From: Oligosphaeraceae bacterium | GTDB lineage: Bacteria > Verrucomicrobiota > Lentisphaeria > Oligosphaerales > Oligosphaeraceae | Reading direction: 5' to 3' | DNA: 6,910 nucleotides | Assembly: GCA_012515455.1 (NCBI GenBank) | Contig: JAAYYJ010000290.1 | Coordinates: forward strand, 1-6,910 | Shown: piece by piece, positions 1 to 6,654 of the stretch | Position numbering within the stretch: position 1 is the stretch's first letter | Layout of the letters: the number at the start of each line of letters is the position of its first letter | The notes under the pieces: generated by a model | Databases searched by the model: none | What the model was told of the DNA's origin: nothing | What the model saw: the letters and a program-made list of their open reading frames with translations, nothing else | Program-made: the position numbers and the translations under genes

Positions 1-992
1 AGGGTGGGCGAGCGGCTCCACTCCTGCCCGTCGTAAGTGTCATAAATCTGCACCACCCAGTACAGCTTGGCGGGAGTAAAGGCGCGGAACACCAGGTCTT
101 CGCCAATGCCGCTGCCATCGCCATTCTCGGCGGTGGCCAAATTGCCGGCCGGCATCCGGTTTTTGGCGCGATTATCACTGACCGTCGGGTTCCGGGGCGA
201 ATCGGTGGCCGGGCCGCTCTTCCCGCCCAGGAGGAACTCCTTGGTCGGTGCCGCCCAGTCCTGCCACAGTTCGGGAAAATCCTGCTCCTGGTCAACCCGA
301 AAGGAGACAGGAATCAGGCCGACGCTGCGGCTTTTGTGCCGCAGCGAGAATTGAGTGGAGAACACTAATACCAGCAGCACGACCAGGGCAAAATGCTCCA
401 TGCGGTACAGCCAGTTGCTGAAATAGCGGGGGGAAGCCTGGGGGACGAGCTTCTTGCCGCCCAACCTGGCCAGCAAGGCAGTACGGGTCTGATATAAAAC
501 CAATATGCTGCCGCCAATCACCACCAGAAATGACGGCAGGAAAGCACTGCGGGCGGGGAACATCCCGCCATAACCCGCCAGGCCCATGCAGCCCAGCCAC
601 AGCAGGCTGTGCTCGCCCAGGGTGCCGCCCAGAAACAGCCCCGGCAGCAGGATGGCGGTCAGCTCGATGAAGCAGGTGTCCATCGGGACCTCCCCCAGGC
701 GTCCCTGTATCCAGTATACCCCCAGGGCTGCCAGGCCGATTTGCAGAATCTGCCTGAGCCAGGGTGGGAAACAGTTCAAAGGCAGCCGGGAGAGCAAAAA
801 GAAGAGCAGTCCTGCGCCTAGGCAGGCAAAAGTGAAATTGGGCTCGAAGCGCATCCAGAATGCGCAGATCACTGCCGCAATAAAAATGACCAGATATTTG
901 CTTTGCAGTGACCAGGATATTTCAGGCGAATGGCGCATATTGTCAGGATTACGGCTGGGAGGGAGCCCCGGCGCTGCCCTGCCCTGAAGCAT
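1..992 (-). CDS. TgpA-like membrane transglutaminase, N-terminal part (partial)
   Basis: Starting at 992, 330 codons stay open to the left window edge, so the C-terminus lies outside. A GGAGG at 998-1002, five bases before the ATG, fixes the start. About seven hydrophobic segments are visible, near residues 33-47, 53-69, 80-96, 107-123, 128-145, 151-167 and 200-216. A soluble extracytoplasmic stretch then carries YWVVQIYDTYDGQEW at 311-325. Membrane segments followed by a tyrosine/tryptophan-rich DTYDG motif are typical of the DUF3488/TgpA N-terminal domain, which precedes a transglutaminase-like (Cys-His-Asp) domain. That catalytic core would lie beyond the window, so the enzyme activity is not shown. 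In many bacteria this family sits beside MoxR-type ATPase and DUF58 genes. Here the upstream neighbour is a sugar-mutarotase-like gene, 108 bases away. Residues 255-300, rich in Gly, Pro and Asn, look like a flexible linker. Confidence 0.8.
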   Translation of the reverse strand, partial: MLQGRAAPGLPPSRNPDNMRHSPEISWSLQSKYLVIFIAAVICAFWMRFEPNFTFACLGAGLLFFLLSRLPLNCFPPWLRQILQIGLAALGVYWIQGRLGEVPMDTCFIELTAILLPGLFLGGTLGEHSLLWLGCMGLAGYGGMFPARSAFLPSFLVVIGGSILVLYQTRTALLARLGGKKLVPQASPRYFSNWLYRMEHFALVVLLVLVFSTQFSLRHKSRSVGLIPVSFRVDQEQDFPELWQDWAAPTKEFLLGGKSGPATDSPRNPTVSDNRAKNRMPAGNLATAENGDGSGIGEDLVFRAFTPAKLYWVVQIYDTYDGQEWSRSPT

Positions 993-997
993 GACAG

Positions 998-1002
998 CCT
1001 CC
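998..1002 (-). promoter_or_regulatory. Strong Shine-Dalgarno site of the TgpA-like gene
   Basis: On the minus strand GGAGG lies five bases before the ATG at 992. It favours this start over the in-frame ATG 18 codons further in, which has no comparable site. Confidence 0.7.
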
Positions 1003-1100
1003 GGGGCCGGTTTGTCAGTGCCTGCGGATAGTGTGTGGTGCGGCTGGCGCTGGGACGGGCCGCCCGCGGCAGCCGCGTTGCAGCACAGGCAGTCCTGCGC

Positions 1101-2300
1101 TTATGCCCCCGGACTCCATTTGGCAATGGGACGGGGATGAACGATGGTTTTCCGCTTGCCCAGCAGTGCGGCTGCCTCTGCCTTCACGGCGGCCACCTGG
1201 GCGGCATTCTCCTGCACCTCGAGGGCCAGGTCGATAACATACGGCTGCTGCGGCGGCAGACTGATCACCCTGCCCTGTTCGCGTTCAAAAGTCTTCAGAT
1301 TCGGATAATTGGTAGCCGGCTCCATCCCGGTGACATACCCCTCGCAGAGCGCGGCGGTGTGCTTCCACTGGCAAAAACAGGGCAGCTGATTCTTGTTCCA
1401 GCGCAGAGTCACGCCCTTATCCCCGGCCTGGTTGCAGAGCATCGAGAAGGTCGAGCCGTCGGGGGCGGCGGCAAAATCATGGTAATTACCCTGCTCGGCA
1501 TAGCCGGCCTGGGGGGCCTGGTAGACATCCCAGGTGTCGATATCCTCGGCCGCGCGCGGATCGCGGGGCGCGACTTCCAGGGTGGGCGAGACCAAACGGG
1601 CGCCGGGATCCAGGAAGGGAGGCCCGAAATTGCAATGGTAGAGCATCTCGAATTCCGCCGGCAGGGCCCCGAAATTGAGCACTTCGTCCCGGATGCGGAT
1701 CACATTTGAGCCGACCATGGTCGACATCCTGGTGGTCAGGCGGTACTGGGGACAGAAACAAGCTGCCTCTTCTACCACCCCGATTACCACCAGCTCGACC
1801 GGATCACCGGGAATGACCTGCAGCTCGACATATTTGGCCGGCAGATTGGCGATATGGCCGTGCAGGGTGAGCAAAGTCTCAGAATACGAGCCGCTGTTGT
1901 CCTTGACCCGGTCCAGGCCAGGTGCGCCGTTGGAATGCAGGCCGCAGCGCACAATGCACTCGTTAAAACCTTTCAGCCAGCCCAGCCCATTCTGTTCCAG
2001 TAAATTGATCTGGGATGGATGCACCGGATTTTTGGCCGGCGAGTCCCAGCCCAGAGTGTTCCCGCCGCAAGACCCGCGGAACAGCCCCATCCCCCGGGAA
2101 GTCAGGATGGTGAATGACAGGTGGCCGTTGTTGATTTCGACCTGATCAATACCATCGGCGAGACCGCCCTGCAGACGCCGTTTGACCATGGACCAGTCAC
2201 CACCGCCAGACAGATTCTGATTTTCTGCCGTCAGGACCAGTGTCTCAGCGTAAAAGCCGTTGTCGTTGTCTATGGCAACCCTGCTGATGTTATCGCTCAT
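1101..2300 (-). CDS. DUF4432 family protein (aldose 1-epimerase-like)
   Basis: A 399-residue protein with no signal peptide, probably cytoplasmic. It resembles the DUF4432 branch of the galactose-mutarotase-like beta-sandwich fold. Recognisable blocks are TSRGMGLFRG (67-76), GWDSP (84-88), WLKGFNECIVRCGLHSNGAPG-like sequence (108-128), LHGHIANLPA (146-155), YHCNFGPPFL (221-230) and GMEPATNYPN (325-334). By analogy with mutarotases, His222 and Glu327 are the candidate acid and base; this is inference. The family presumably interconverts sugar anomers or binds a carbohydrate, but the substrate is unknown. The alanine-rich, basic C-terminal tail (about 362-399) looks like a helix beyond the sandwich. 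An AAGGA at 2308-2312, seven bases before the ATG, supports the start. The gene lies downstream of the diphosphatase gene in the same direction, with its own candidate promoter in the gap. Confidence 0.85.
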   Translation of the reverse strand: MSDNISRVAIDNDNGFYAETLVLTAENQNLSGGGDWSMVKRRLQGGLADGIDQVEINNGHLSFTILTSRGMGLFRGSCGGNTLGWDSPAKNPVHPSQINLLEQNGLGWLKGFNECIVRCGLHSNGAPGLDRVKDNSGSYSETLLTLHGHIANLPAKYVELQVIPGDPVELVVIGVVEEAACFCPQYRLTTRMSTMVGSNVIRIRDEVLNFGALPAEFEMLYHCNFGPPFLDPGARLVSPTLEVAPRDPRAAEDIDTWDVYQAPQAGYAEQGNYHDFAAAPDGSTFSMLCNQAGDKGVTLRWNKNQLPCFCQWKHTAALCEGYVTGMEPATNYPNLKTFEREQGRVISLPPQQPYVIDLALEVQENAAQVAAVKAEAAALLGKRKTIVHPRPIAKWSPGA

Positions 2301-2342
2301 GGCTAGTTCCTTTCACTGTCATCATACAATCCACCCGACAAA

Positions 2343-2370
2343 ATGATACTATACCACCCCAATGGGGCAA
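2343..2370 (-). promoter_or_regulatory. Candidate promoter for the DUF4432 gene
   Basis: Reading the minus strand, a -35-like TTGCCC (2365-2370) and a -10-like TATCAT (2343-2348) are separated by 16 bases. A short palindrome, CCCCATTGGGG, overlaps the -35. No rho-independent terminator is visible in the 86-base gap, so transcription may also continue from the diphosphatase gene upstream. The match is only partial. Confidence 0.3.
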
Positions 2371-2386
2371 ATACCAGCAAAGAGCA

Positions 2387-2983
2387 TCAATCCGGCAGAG
2401 CTGAGAACAACCCCTGAGCCAGGGCCGCCTGCAGAGCCCGAGACCGATGGCTCAGGGTATTCTTGACTGCTTCGGGCAATGCCGCGAAGCTCTCCCGGTA
2501 GCCCTCCGGAATGAACACCGGGTCATAGCCGAAACCGCCGTTGCCAGAGGGTGCCTCGGCAATATGCCCCCGCACTTCACCCTCGGCCACCCCCAGGAGG
2601 CCCTGCGGGCCGGCCAAGGCAATCACGCAGACGAAACGCGCCCGGCGGTCCGTCTGGCCAGCCAGGTTCTGCAAGAGCTTGGCCAGATTCCGCCCGTCAT
2701 TGCCGCCCTCCCCGGCATAACGCGCCGAATGCACGCCCGGCGCACCGCCCAAGGCCTGAACCTCCAGGCCGGAGTCGTCCGCCAGCACGCAGCGACCCCA
2801 GGCACGGGCCCCGGCCAGTGCTTTCAACACGGCATTATCGGCAAAAGTCAGGCCGTCCTCGAGGACCTCCGGCATCCGGCCGGCGGCCTCCGCGGGCAGG
2901 ACCCGGATCTGATACGGCGCCAGGATGGATTGGATTTCCCGGACCTTGTGGGCGTTGCCCGTGGCAGCAATGATCTCGCGCAT
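2387..2983 (-). CDS. rdgB: XTP/dITP diphosphatase (Ham1/RdgB family, non-canonical purine NTP pyrophosphatase)
   Basis: A 198-residue protein of full family length. RdgB/Ham1 enzymes hydrolyse dITP, XTP and ITP to the monophosphate and pyrophosphate. This keeps deaminated purines out of DNA and RNA in the cytoplasm. The signature blocks are present: ATGNAHK (7-13, nucleotide and phosphate binding), the LTFADNAVLKA helix (45-55), ADDSGLEV (68-75, with the metal-linked Asp69/Asp70), PGVHSARYAG (82-91), SGNGGFGYDPVF (146-157) and KNTLSHR (174-180). At position 49 this protein has Asp where many relatives have Glu, a conservative change. The start lies in an AT-rich leader with only a weak purine stretch (AAAGAA) as ribosome site, but the protein begins exactly where family members do. 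It is divergent from the rubrerythrin gene and shares its promoter region. Confidence 0.95.
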   Translation of the reverse strand: MREIIAATGNAHKVREIQSILAPYQIRVLPAEAAGRMPEVLEDGLTFADNAVLKALAGARAWGRCVLADDSGLEVQALGGAPGVHSARYAGEGGNDGRNLAKLLQNLAGQTDRRARFVCVIALAGPQGLLGVAEGEVRGHIAEAPSGNGGFGYDPVFIPEGYRESFAALPEAVKNTLSHRSRALQAALAQGLFSALPD

Positions 2984-3027
2984 TTTTCTTTAAATTAGGC
3001 GGTTTTTAGAAAACTGGACTTGTAAAA

Positions 3028-3056
3028 TTGCTAATAATGTACACATTAATTATGAG
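3028..3056 (+). promoter_or_regulatory. Candidate promoter for rubrerythrin
   Basis: A -35-like TTGCTA (3028-3033), a 17-base spacer and a -10-like TATGAG (3051-3056) lie about 57 bases before the rubrerythrin ATG. The AT-rich stretch contrasts with the GC-rich genes around it. The inverted repeat occupies the spacer. Confidence 0.4.
3032..3052. promoter_or_regulatory. AT-rich inverted repeat in the rdgB/rubrerythrin divergent promoter (candidate operator)
   Basis: The perfect arms TAATGT (3035-3040) and ACATTA (3043-3048) flank a two-base centre. The symmetry continues imperfectly outwards to TAA on the left (3032-3034) and ATTA on the right (3049-3052). The element overlaps the predicted core promoters on both strands. 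Its size and composition resemble Fur/PerR-type or other winged-helix operators, but no regulator gene is in the window and the exact match to a known box is poor. Confidence 0.4.
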
Positions 3057-3064
3057 GTTGCCAA
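3036..3064 (-). promoter_or_regulatory. Candidate promoter for rdgB
   Basis: On the minus strand, TTGGCA (3059-3064) matches five of six bases of the -35 consensus. It is followed after 17 bases by TACATT (3036-3041), a four-of-six -10. It faces away from the rubrerythrin promoter, and the two overlap almost completely, so they may compete for polymerase. Confidence 0.4.
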
Positions 3065-3112
3065 ACCGACCTCTGACAATCAGCACCAATCAATCAATCT
3101 CAGGAGGACTGA

Positions 3113-3649
3113 ATGCCGGATTTGAAGAACAGCAAGACTGCCGCCAATTTGCAATACGCATTTGCTGGCGAGTCGCAGGCCCGCAACAAATACACTTACT
3201 TCGCCAGTGTCGCCCGCAAGGAAGGCTACGAGCAGATTGCCGCCATTTTCGAGGAGACTGCCGGCAATGAGAAAGAGCACGCCAAGCTGTGGTTCAAGGC
3301 CTTGAATGGCCTTGGCGACACTGCCGCCAACCTGCAGGCCGCAGCGGAAGGCGAGCACGAAGAATGGACCCAGATGTACAAGAACTTTGCCGATGAAGCC
3401 GAGGCAGAGGGCTTTGCCGATCTGGCCCGCTCCTTCCGGCGGGTGGCTGCCATCGAGAAGCTGCACGAAGAACGCTACCGCACGCTCCTGGCCAGCGTCC
3501 TGAACAAGACCGTGTTTGCCAAGAGTGAGAGCAAGGCCTGGATTTGCCGCAACTGCGGCCATCTGCATCTCGGCCAGACCGCGCCGGAGCTCTGCCCCGT
3601 CTGTCAGCATCCCAAAGCGTATTTCGAACTGCGGGCCCAGAATTACTGA
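3113..3649 (+). CDS. rbr: Rubrerythrin (non-haem diiron peroxidase with C-terminal rubredoxin domain)
   Basis: A 178-residue cytoplasmic protein with the classic two-domain layout. The ferritin-like four-helix domain (about 1-135) carries all seven expected diiron ligands: Glu20 in FAGESQARN, Glu53 and His56 in NEKEHA, Glu81 and Glu84 in GEHEEW, and Glu115 and His118 in IEKLHE. The rubredoxin domain (about 140-178) has CRNCG (Cys145, Cys148) and CPVC (Cys161, Cys164) to bind one Fe, and ends in the family pattern PKAYFEL. Rubrerythrins reduce hydrogen peroxide to water with electrons from NAD(P)H through rubredoxin-type carriers, mainly in anaerobes. AGGAGG at 3102-3107, five bases before the ATG, is a near-ideal ribosome site and suggests high expression. 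The gene diverges from rdgB and is followed by a hairpin, so it may be transcribed alone. Confidence 0.97.
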   Translation: MPDLKNSKTAANLQYAFAGESQARNKYTYFASVARKEGYEQIAAIFEETAGNEKEHAKLWFKALNGLGDTAANLQAAAEGEHEEWTQMYKNFADEAEAEGFADLARSFRRVAAIEKLHEERYRTLLASVLNKTVFAKSESKAWICRNCGHLHLGQTAPELCPVCQHPKAYFELRAQNY

Positions 3650-3686
3650 CCGGGGGAATCCTGTTAGTTTGTAGATTTTCTCAGGC

Positions 3687-3718
3687 AGACCCCATCCGAT
3701 TTCATCCGGGTGGGGTCT
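3687..3718 (+). terminator. GC-rich hairpin after rubrerythrin, possible terminator
   Basis: AGACCCCA (3687-3694) pairs with TGGGGTCT (3711-3718). The inner TCCG/CGGG extends this to a 12-base-pair stem with one wobble pair and an eight-base loop. The following bases (ATTGCGTT) lack a real U-run, so termination may be weak or the hairpin may protect the rubrerythrin mRNA 3' end. It lies 54 bases before the glnS start. Confidence 0.5.
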
Positions 3719-3772
3719 ATTGCGTTAAGCATCCCAGCAGGTTGAGCCAATCATTTTCCAAGGTCAGTCAGA

Positions 3773-5485
3773 ATGTCAGAGCAGCAAGCAGTCAGCACCG
3801 GGAATGAATCCGGCGCCAGTGATTTTATTCACGAGATCATCAACGCGGACATCCGCCGGGGAAAGTACCTCCCGCAGCAAATCCGCACCCGTTTCCCCCC
3901 CGAGCCCAACGGCTATCTGCATATCGGCCATGCCAAGGCCATCTGCATCGACTTCGGCATCGCGGCGGAATATGGCGGGCGCTGCAATCTGCGCATGGAC
4001 GACACCAACCCCGGCAAGGAGGATGTCGAATACGTGCATGCCATTGAGGAAGACATCAAGTGGCTGGGGTATCAATGGGACGGCCAAATTAAGTTCGCCT
4101 CCGATTATTTCCCGCAAATGTATGAGTATGCGCTCACCATGATCAAACTCGGTCTCGCCTATGTCGATGACCAGAGCGCCGAAGAAATTCGCCAGAACCG
4201 CGGCACCCTGACTGTCCCCGGCCAGGAAAGCCCCTGCCGGCAGCGCAGCATAGCAGAGAACCTCGACTTGTTCACGCGGATGAAAGACGGCCATTTCCCT
4301 GACGGCAGCAAGGTCCTGCGGGCCAAGATTGATATGTCCTCTCCCAACATCAACCTGCGTGACCCGGTGATGTACCGGATTTTGCACCAGCCCCATCACC
4401 GCACTGGTTCACAGTGGTGCATCTACCCGATGTATGACTGGGCCCACGGCCTGGAAGACGCCATCGAGGGCATCACCCATTCCCTCTGCACCCTGGAATT
4501 CGAAATCCACCGGCCGCTCTATGACTGGTTCCTGCAGCCCCTGCCGGTACATCGCCCGCAGCAGATCGAATTTTCGCGTCTGTCGCTGAACTACACCATC
4601 ACCAGCAAACGCAAACTGCTGCGCCTGGTACAGGAAGGCCACGTCTCCGGCTGGGATGACCCGCGCATGCCCACCATCTGCGGCCTGCGCCGGCGTGGTT
4701 ACACCCCGGAGTCGTTGCGGGCTTTTGTCAGCCAGACCGGCATCACCAAGTTCACCGGCATCACCGATGCCTCGGTGCTGGAGAACTGCCTGCGCGAGGA
4801 CCTTAACCGGCGGGCCTCCAGATATATGGCCGTCCTGCGCCCCTTGAAGGTCTGCATAACCAACTACCCGGAAGGACAGATTGACTGGCTGGACGCGGTC
4901 AACAACCCCGAACGCCCTGAGGATGGCACCCGGCAAATACCCTTCGGACGGAATATTTACATCGACCAGGATGATTTCCGGGAAGTGCCTCCGCCGAAGT
5001 ATTTCCGTCTGGCTCCCGGCGCGGAAGTGCGTCTGCGTTGGGGCTACTTCATCACCTGTCAGGAGGTCATCAAGGATGCGAACGGTCAGGTCTGTGAACT
5101 GCGCTGCACGTACGATCCCGATACCCGCGGCGGCAATGCTCCTGACGGCCGCAAAGTGAAAGGAACCATCCACTGGGTCGAGGCCAGCCACGCGGTGACT
5201 GCCAGCGTGCGTCTCTATGACCGGCTGTTCAGCAAGGAGAACCCGGATGACTGCGAGGAAGGGCAGGATTTCTGTGCCAACTTGAACCCGAATTCCCTGA
5301 CCGTCCTGACGGACTGCAAACTCGAGCCCGCTCTGGCTGCGTTGCCGCCGGAAACCCGGGTGCAGTTCGAGCGGGTGGGGTATTTCTGCAGCGACCGCTA
5401 TGAACATCAGCCCGGCCTGCCGGTCTTCAACCGCACCGTCAGCCTGAAGGACACCTGGTCTAAAATTGAAAAGAAACACGCCTGA
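3773..5485 (+). CDS. glnS: Glutaminyl-tRNA synthetase (GlnRS, class I)
   Basis: A 570-residue protein, close to the usual bacterial GlnRS length. It charges tRNA-Gln with glutamine using ATP in the cytoplasm. The Rossmann catalytic domain shows PPEPNGYLHIGHAKA (42-56), with HIGH at 50-53 and LRMDDTNPGKEDVEYV downstream (73-88). It also has YPMYDWAHGLEDAIEGITH (218-236) and the second class I signature as TSKRK (277-281). WDDPRMPTICGLRRRGY (294-310) follows, and the anticodon-binding beta-barrel domain runs from about 355 to 560. The pattern is GlnRS rather than GluRS (DDTNP, RRRGYTPESL, IREDLN-type sequence). First-position Thr replaces the usual Met of MSK; this position varies in the family. 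AAGG about nine bases before the ATG is a moderate ribosome site. A cell with GlnRS need not depend on the GatCAB amidotransferase route for Gln-tRNA. The next gene, fabG-like, starts 37 bases downstream and is probably co-transcribed. Confidence 0.97.
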   Translation: MSEQQAVSTGNESGASDFIHEIINADIRRGKYLPQQIRTRFPPEPNGYLHIGHAKAICIDFGIAAEYGGRCNLRMDDTNPGKEDVEYVHAIEEDIKWLGYQWDGQIKFASDYFPQMYEYALTMIKLGLAYVDDQSAEEIRQNRGTLTVPGQESPCRQRSIAENLDLFTRMKDGHFPDGSKVLRAKIDMSSPNINLRDPVMYRILHQPHHRTGSQWCIYPMYDWAHGLEDAIEGITHSLCTLEFEIHRPLYDWFLQPLPVHRPQQIEFSRLSLNYTITSKRKLLRLVQEGHVSGWDDPRMPTICGLRRRGYTPESLRAFVSQTGITKFTGITDASVLENCLREDLNRRASRYMAVLRPLKVCITNYPEGQIDWLDAVNNPERPEDGTRQIPFGRNIYIDQDDFREVPPPKYFRLAPGAEVRLRWGYFITCQEVIKDANGQVCELRCTYDPDTRGGNAPDGRKVKGTIHWVEASHAVTASVRLYDRLFSKENPDDCEEGQDFCANLNPNSLTVLTDCKLEPALAALPPETRVQFERVGYFCSDRYEHQPGLPVFNRTVSLKDTWSKIEKKHA

Positions 5486-5510
5486 GCGCGTTCCGTGCAG
5501 CTCAGTTGCA

Positions 5511-5519
5511 AAGGCAGGA
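5511..5519 (+). promoter_or_regulatory. Ribosome site deciding the fabG-like start
   Basis: AAGG at 5511-5514 (eight bases from the ATG) and AGGA at 5516-5519 (three bases away) precede the ATG at 5523. The longer in-frame ATG at 5466 lies inside glnS, has no such site, and would add 19 residues with no family resemblance. Confidence 0.6.
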
Positions 5520-5522
5520 AGC

Positions 5523-6269
5523 ATGATCAAGTATGATTTCAGCGGGCAGGTAGCCCTGGTAACCGGCGGTACCCGCGGCATCGGCGCGGCCGTCTCCTCG
5601 GCCCTGCTCCAGGCCGGGGCCTGCGTCATTGCGACCTACGCCGGAAACAGCGCGGCCGCAGAAGAATTTGCGGCCGCCCAAGGCGATTTACGCAACCGCC
5701 TGGAACTGCACTGTTTTGATGTCAGCGACTACGCTGCCGCCGAGGCCTTCTTCCGCCAGTTCGACCTCAGTCATGACCGGCTGGATATTCTGGTCAATAG
5801 CGCCGGCATCCGCCAGGACGCCGTGGTGGCCATGCTACCCGAAGAACAGTGGCAGCGTGTCCTGGCAGTGAATCTCAATGGCGCATTCAATATGGCCAAA
5901 ATGAGTGTCCTGCGGATGATGCGCAACCGCTATGGCCGGATTATCCTGCTGAGCTCGCCAATCGGCAGGCTGGGCTTTGCCGGCCAGGCCAACTACGCCG
6001 CTTCCAAAGCCGGCCTGGAAGCATTGTGCAAATCTCTGTGCAAAGAAGTCGCCAAACGCAAGATCACCGTGAATTGCGTGTCTCCTGGCTTTATCGACAC
6101 CGACTTCATCGGCAATCTGCCGCCGGAGCAAAGCCGGGAGTACCAGCAGATGGTGCCGCTGCGGCGCTTCGGCACCCCCGCGGAGGTCGCCAATGCAGTG
6201 CTCTTCCTGGCCACCCAGGAAGCAGAGTACATCAGCGGCAGCGTCCTGGAAATCTCCGGCGGGCTGTAA
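5523..6269 (+). CDS. fabG: FabG-like 3-oxoacyl-ACP reductase / short-chain dehydrogenase
   Basis: A 248-residue classical SDR of FabG size. FabG reduces 3-oxoacyl-ACP to 3-hydroxyacyl-ACP with NADPH in fatty-acid elongation. The Rossmann cofactor motif TGGTRGIG is at 14-21, Asp66-Val67 contacts the adenine, and NSAG is at 92-95. The catalytic tetrad is Asn117 (VNLNG), Ser145, Tyr158 and Lys162 (the last two in NYAASKAG). SPGFIDTDF (187-195) and a C-terminal ISGSVLEISGG-like close (237-247) fit the family. The Arg17 after TGGT and Thr/Tyr at 38-39 suggest NADPH preference, by inference. SDR paralogues are many and no other fatty-acid genes (fabD, acpP, fabF) are adjacent, so the substrate could be another keto compound and the fabG symbol is provisional. 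It sits 37 bases after glnS in the same direction. No intrinsic terminator is visible just after it. Confidence 0.85.
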   Translation: MIKYDFSGQVALVTGGTRGIGAAVSSALLQAGACVIATYAGNSAAAEEFAAAQGDLRNRLELHCFDVSDYAAAEAFFRQFDLSHDRLDILVNSAGIRQDAVVAMLPEEQWQRVLAVNLNGAFNMAKMSVLRMMRNRYGRIILLSSPIGRLGFAGQANYAASKAGLEALCKSLCKEVAKRKITVNCVSPGFIDTDFIGNLPPEQSREYQQMVPLRRFGTPAEVANAVLFLATQEAEYISGSVLEISGGL

Positions 6270-6577
6270 CCTCGCTGCCAAACCCAAACTATACCCAGCG
6301 CATCATCTACAGTAACCGATGACCATACCCATAGCCATGGCAGTGAGCAGACTCCGCCCTATGTGGCCTGGCGTAATCCCTCTACCCCGGGGCAACCCTG
6401 AGCACGATATTATTGAGCGTTCGCCAGCCCAGCAGTAGGAGCATTTTCACCAGAGGCGGGTATAAGTTCGCCGCCAGACTGGTTCACAACACCAATATCT
6501 CCAGCGGCATTGAAAGTATGACGTATGGCATAGGCCCCTGAACCATCAAGCGCTGGACAGTTGAACTGAGAGAGACC
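6270..6577. other. Intergenic stretch without a supported gene
   Basis: About 308 bases lie between the fabG-like stop and the terminator of the convergent gene. Nothing here looks like a tRNA or a conserved RNA. A minus-strand reading frame (6410 to about 6616) starts inside the terminator hairpin, resembles no family I know and lacks a ribosome site. The fabG frame stays open for another 43 codons after its TAA, to a TGA at 6399-6401. A short GGCGG/CCGCC pairing near 6456-6476 is weak. It may be spacer, 3' untranslated sequence or decayed coding sequence. Confidence 0.5.
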
Positions 6578-6624
6578 TGAAAATAAGAAACCCCTCTGGC
6601 TGCAACAGTGCAACAAGAGGGGTT
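6578..6624 (-). terminator. Rho-independent terminator of the PEP-CTERM-like gene
   Basis: On the minus strand a perfect nine-base stem, AACCCCTCT (6616-6624) with AGAGGGGTT (6589-6597), encloses an 18-base loop. It is followed directly by a U-rich tract (TCTTATTTT, 6580-6588). The loop holds a tandem TGTTGCA repeat that can form a small inner stem. It starts about 30 bases past the stop codon at 6655. Confidence 0.85.
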
Positions 6625-6654
6625 GAGGACAAACTAATTATAGCCCGCAGAGGG

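Noticed and set aside
586..987. 133-codon plus-strand open frame opposite the TgpA-like gene
   Set aside because: The minus strand encodes a convincing multi-helix membrane protein with a TgpA motif and a strong ribosome site. The plus frame is basic, Pro/Arg/Ser-rich and has no motif.
1035..1709. 224-codon plus-strand open frame opposite the DUF4432 gene
   Set aside because: Shadow of the minus-strand gene, whose protein has recognisable family blocks; no ribosome site or motif for this frame.
3087..3098. CAAT repeated three times in the rubrerythrin leader
   Set aside because: Too short to be a meaningful repeat or phase-variation tract.
5466..5522. Longer in-frame start for the FabG-like protein inside the end of glnS
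   Set aside because: No ribosome site, overlaps glnS by 20 bases, and the 19 extra residues do not resemble SDR N-termini. The ATG at 5523 has a good site and gives the family length.
4409..5629. 406-codon minus-strand open frame opposite glnS
   Set aside because: It is antisense to a clearly conserved synthetase. Long antisense frames are common in GC-rich codon usage, and its translation resembles no family.
6410..6616. 68-codon minus-strand open frame downstream of the PEP-CTERM-like gene
   Set aside because: Its start lies inside the intrinsic terminator stem-loop, there is no Shine-Dalgarno site, and the translation matches no family I know. Kept only as a remark in the intergenic entry.
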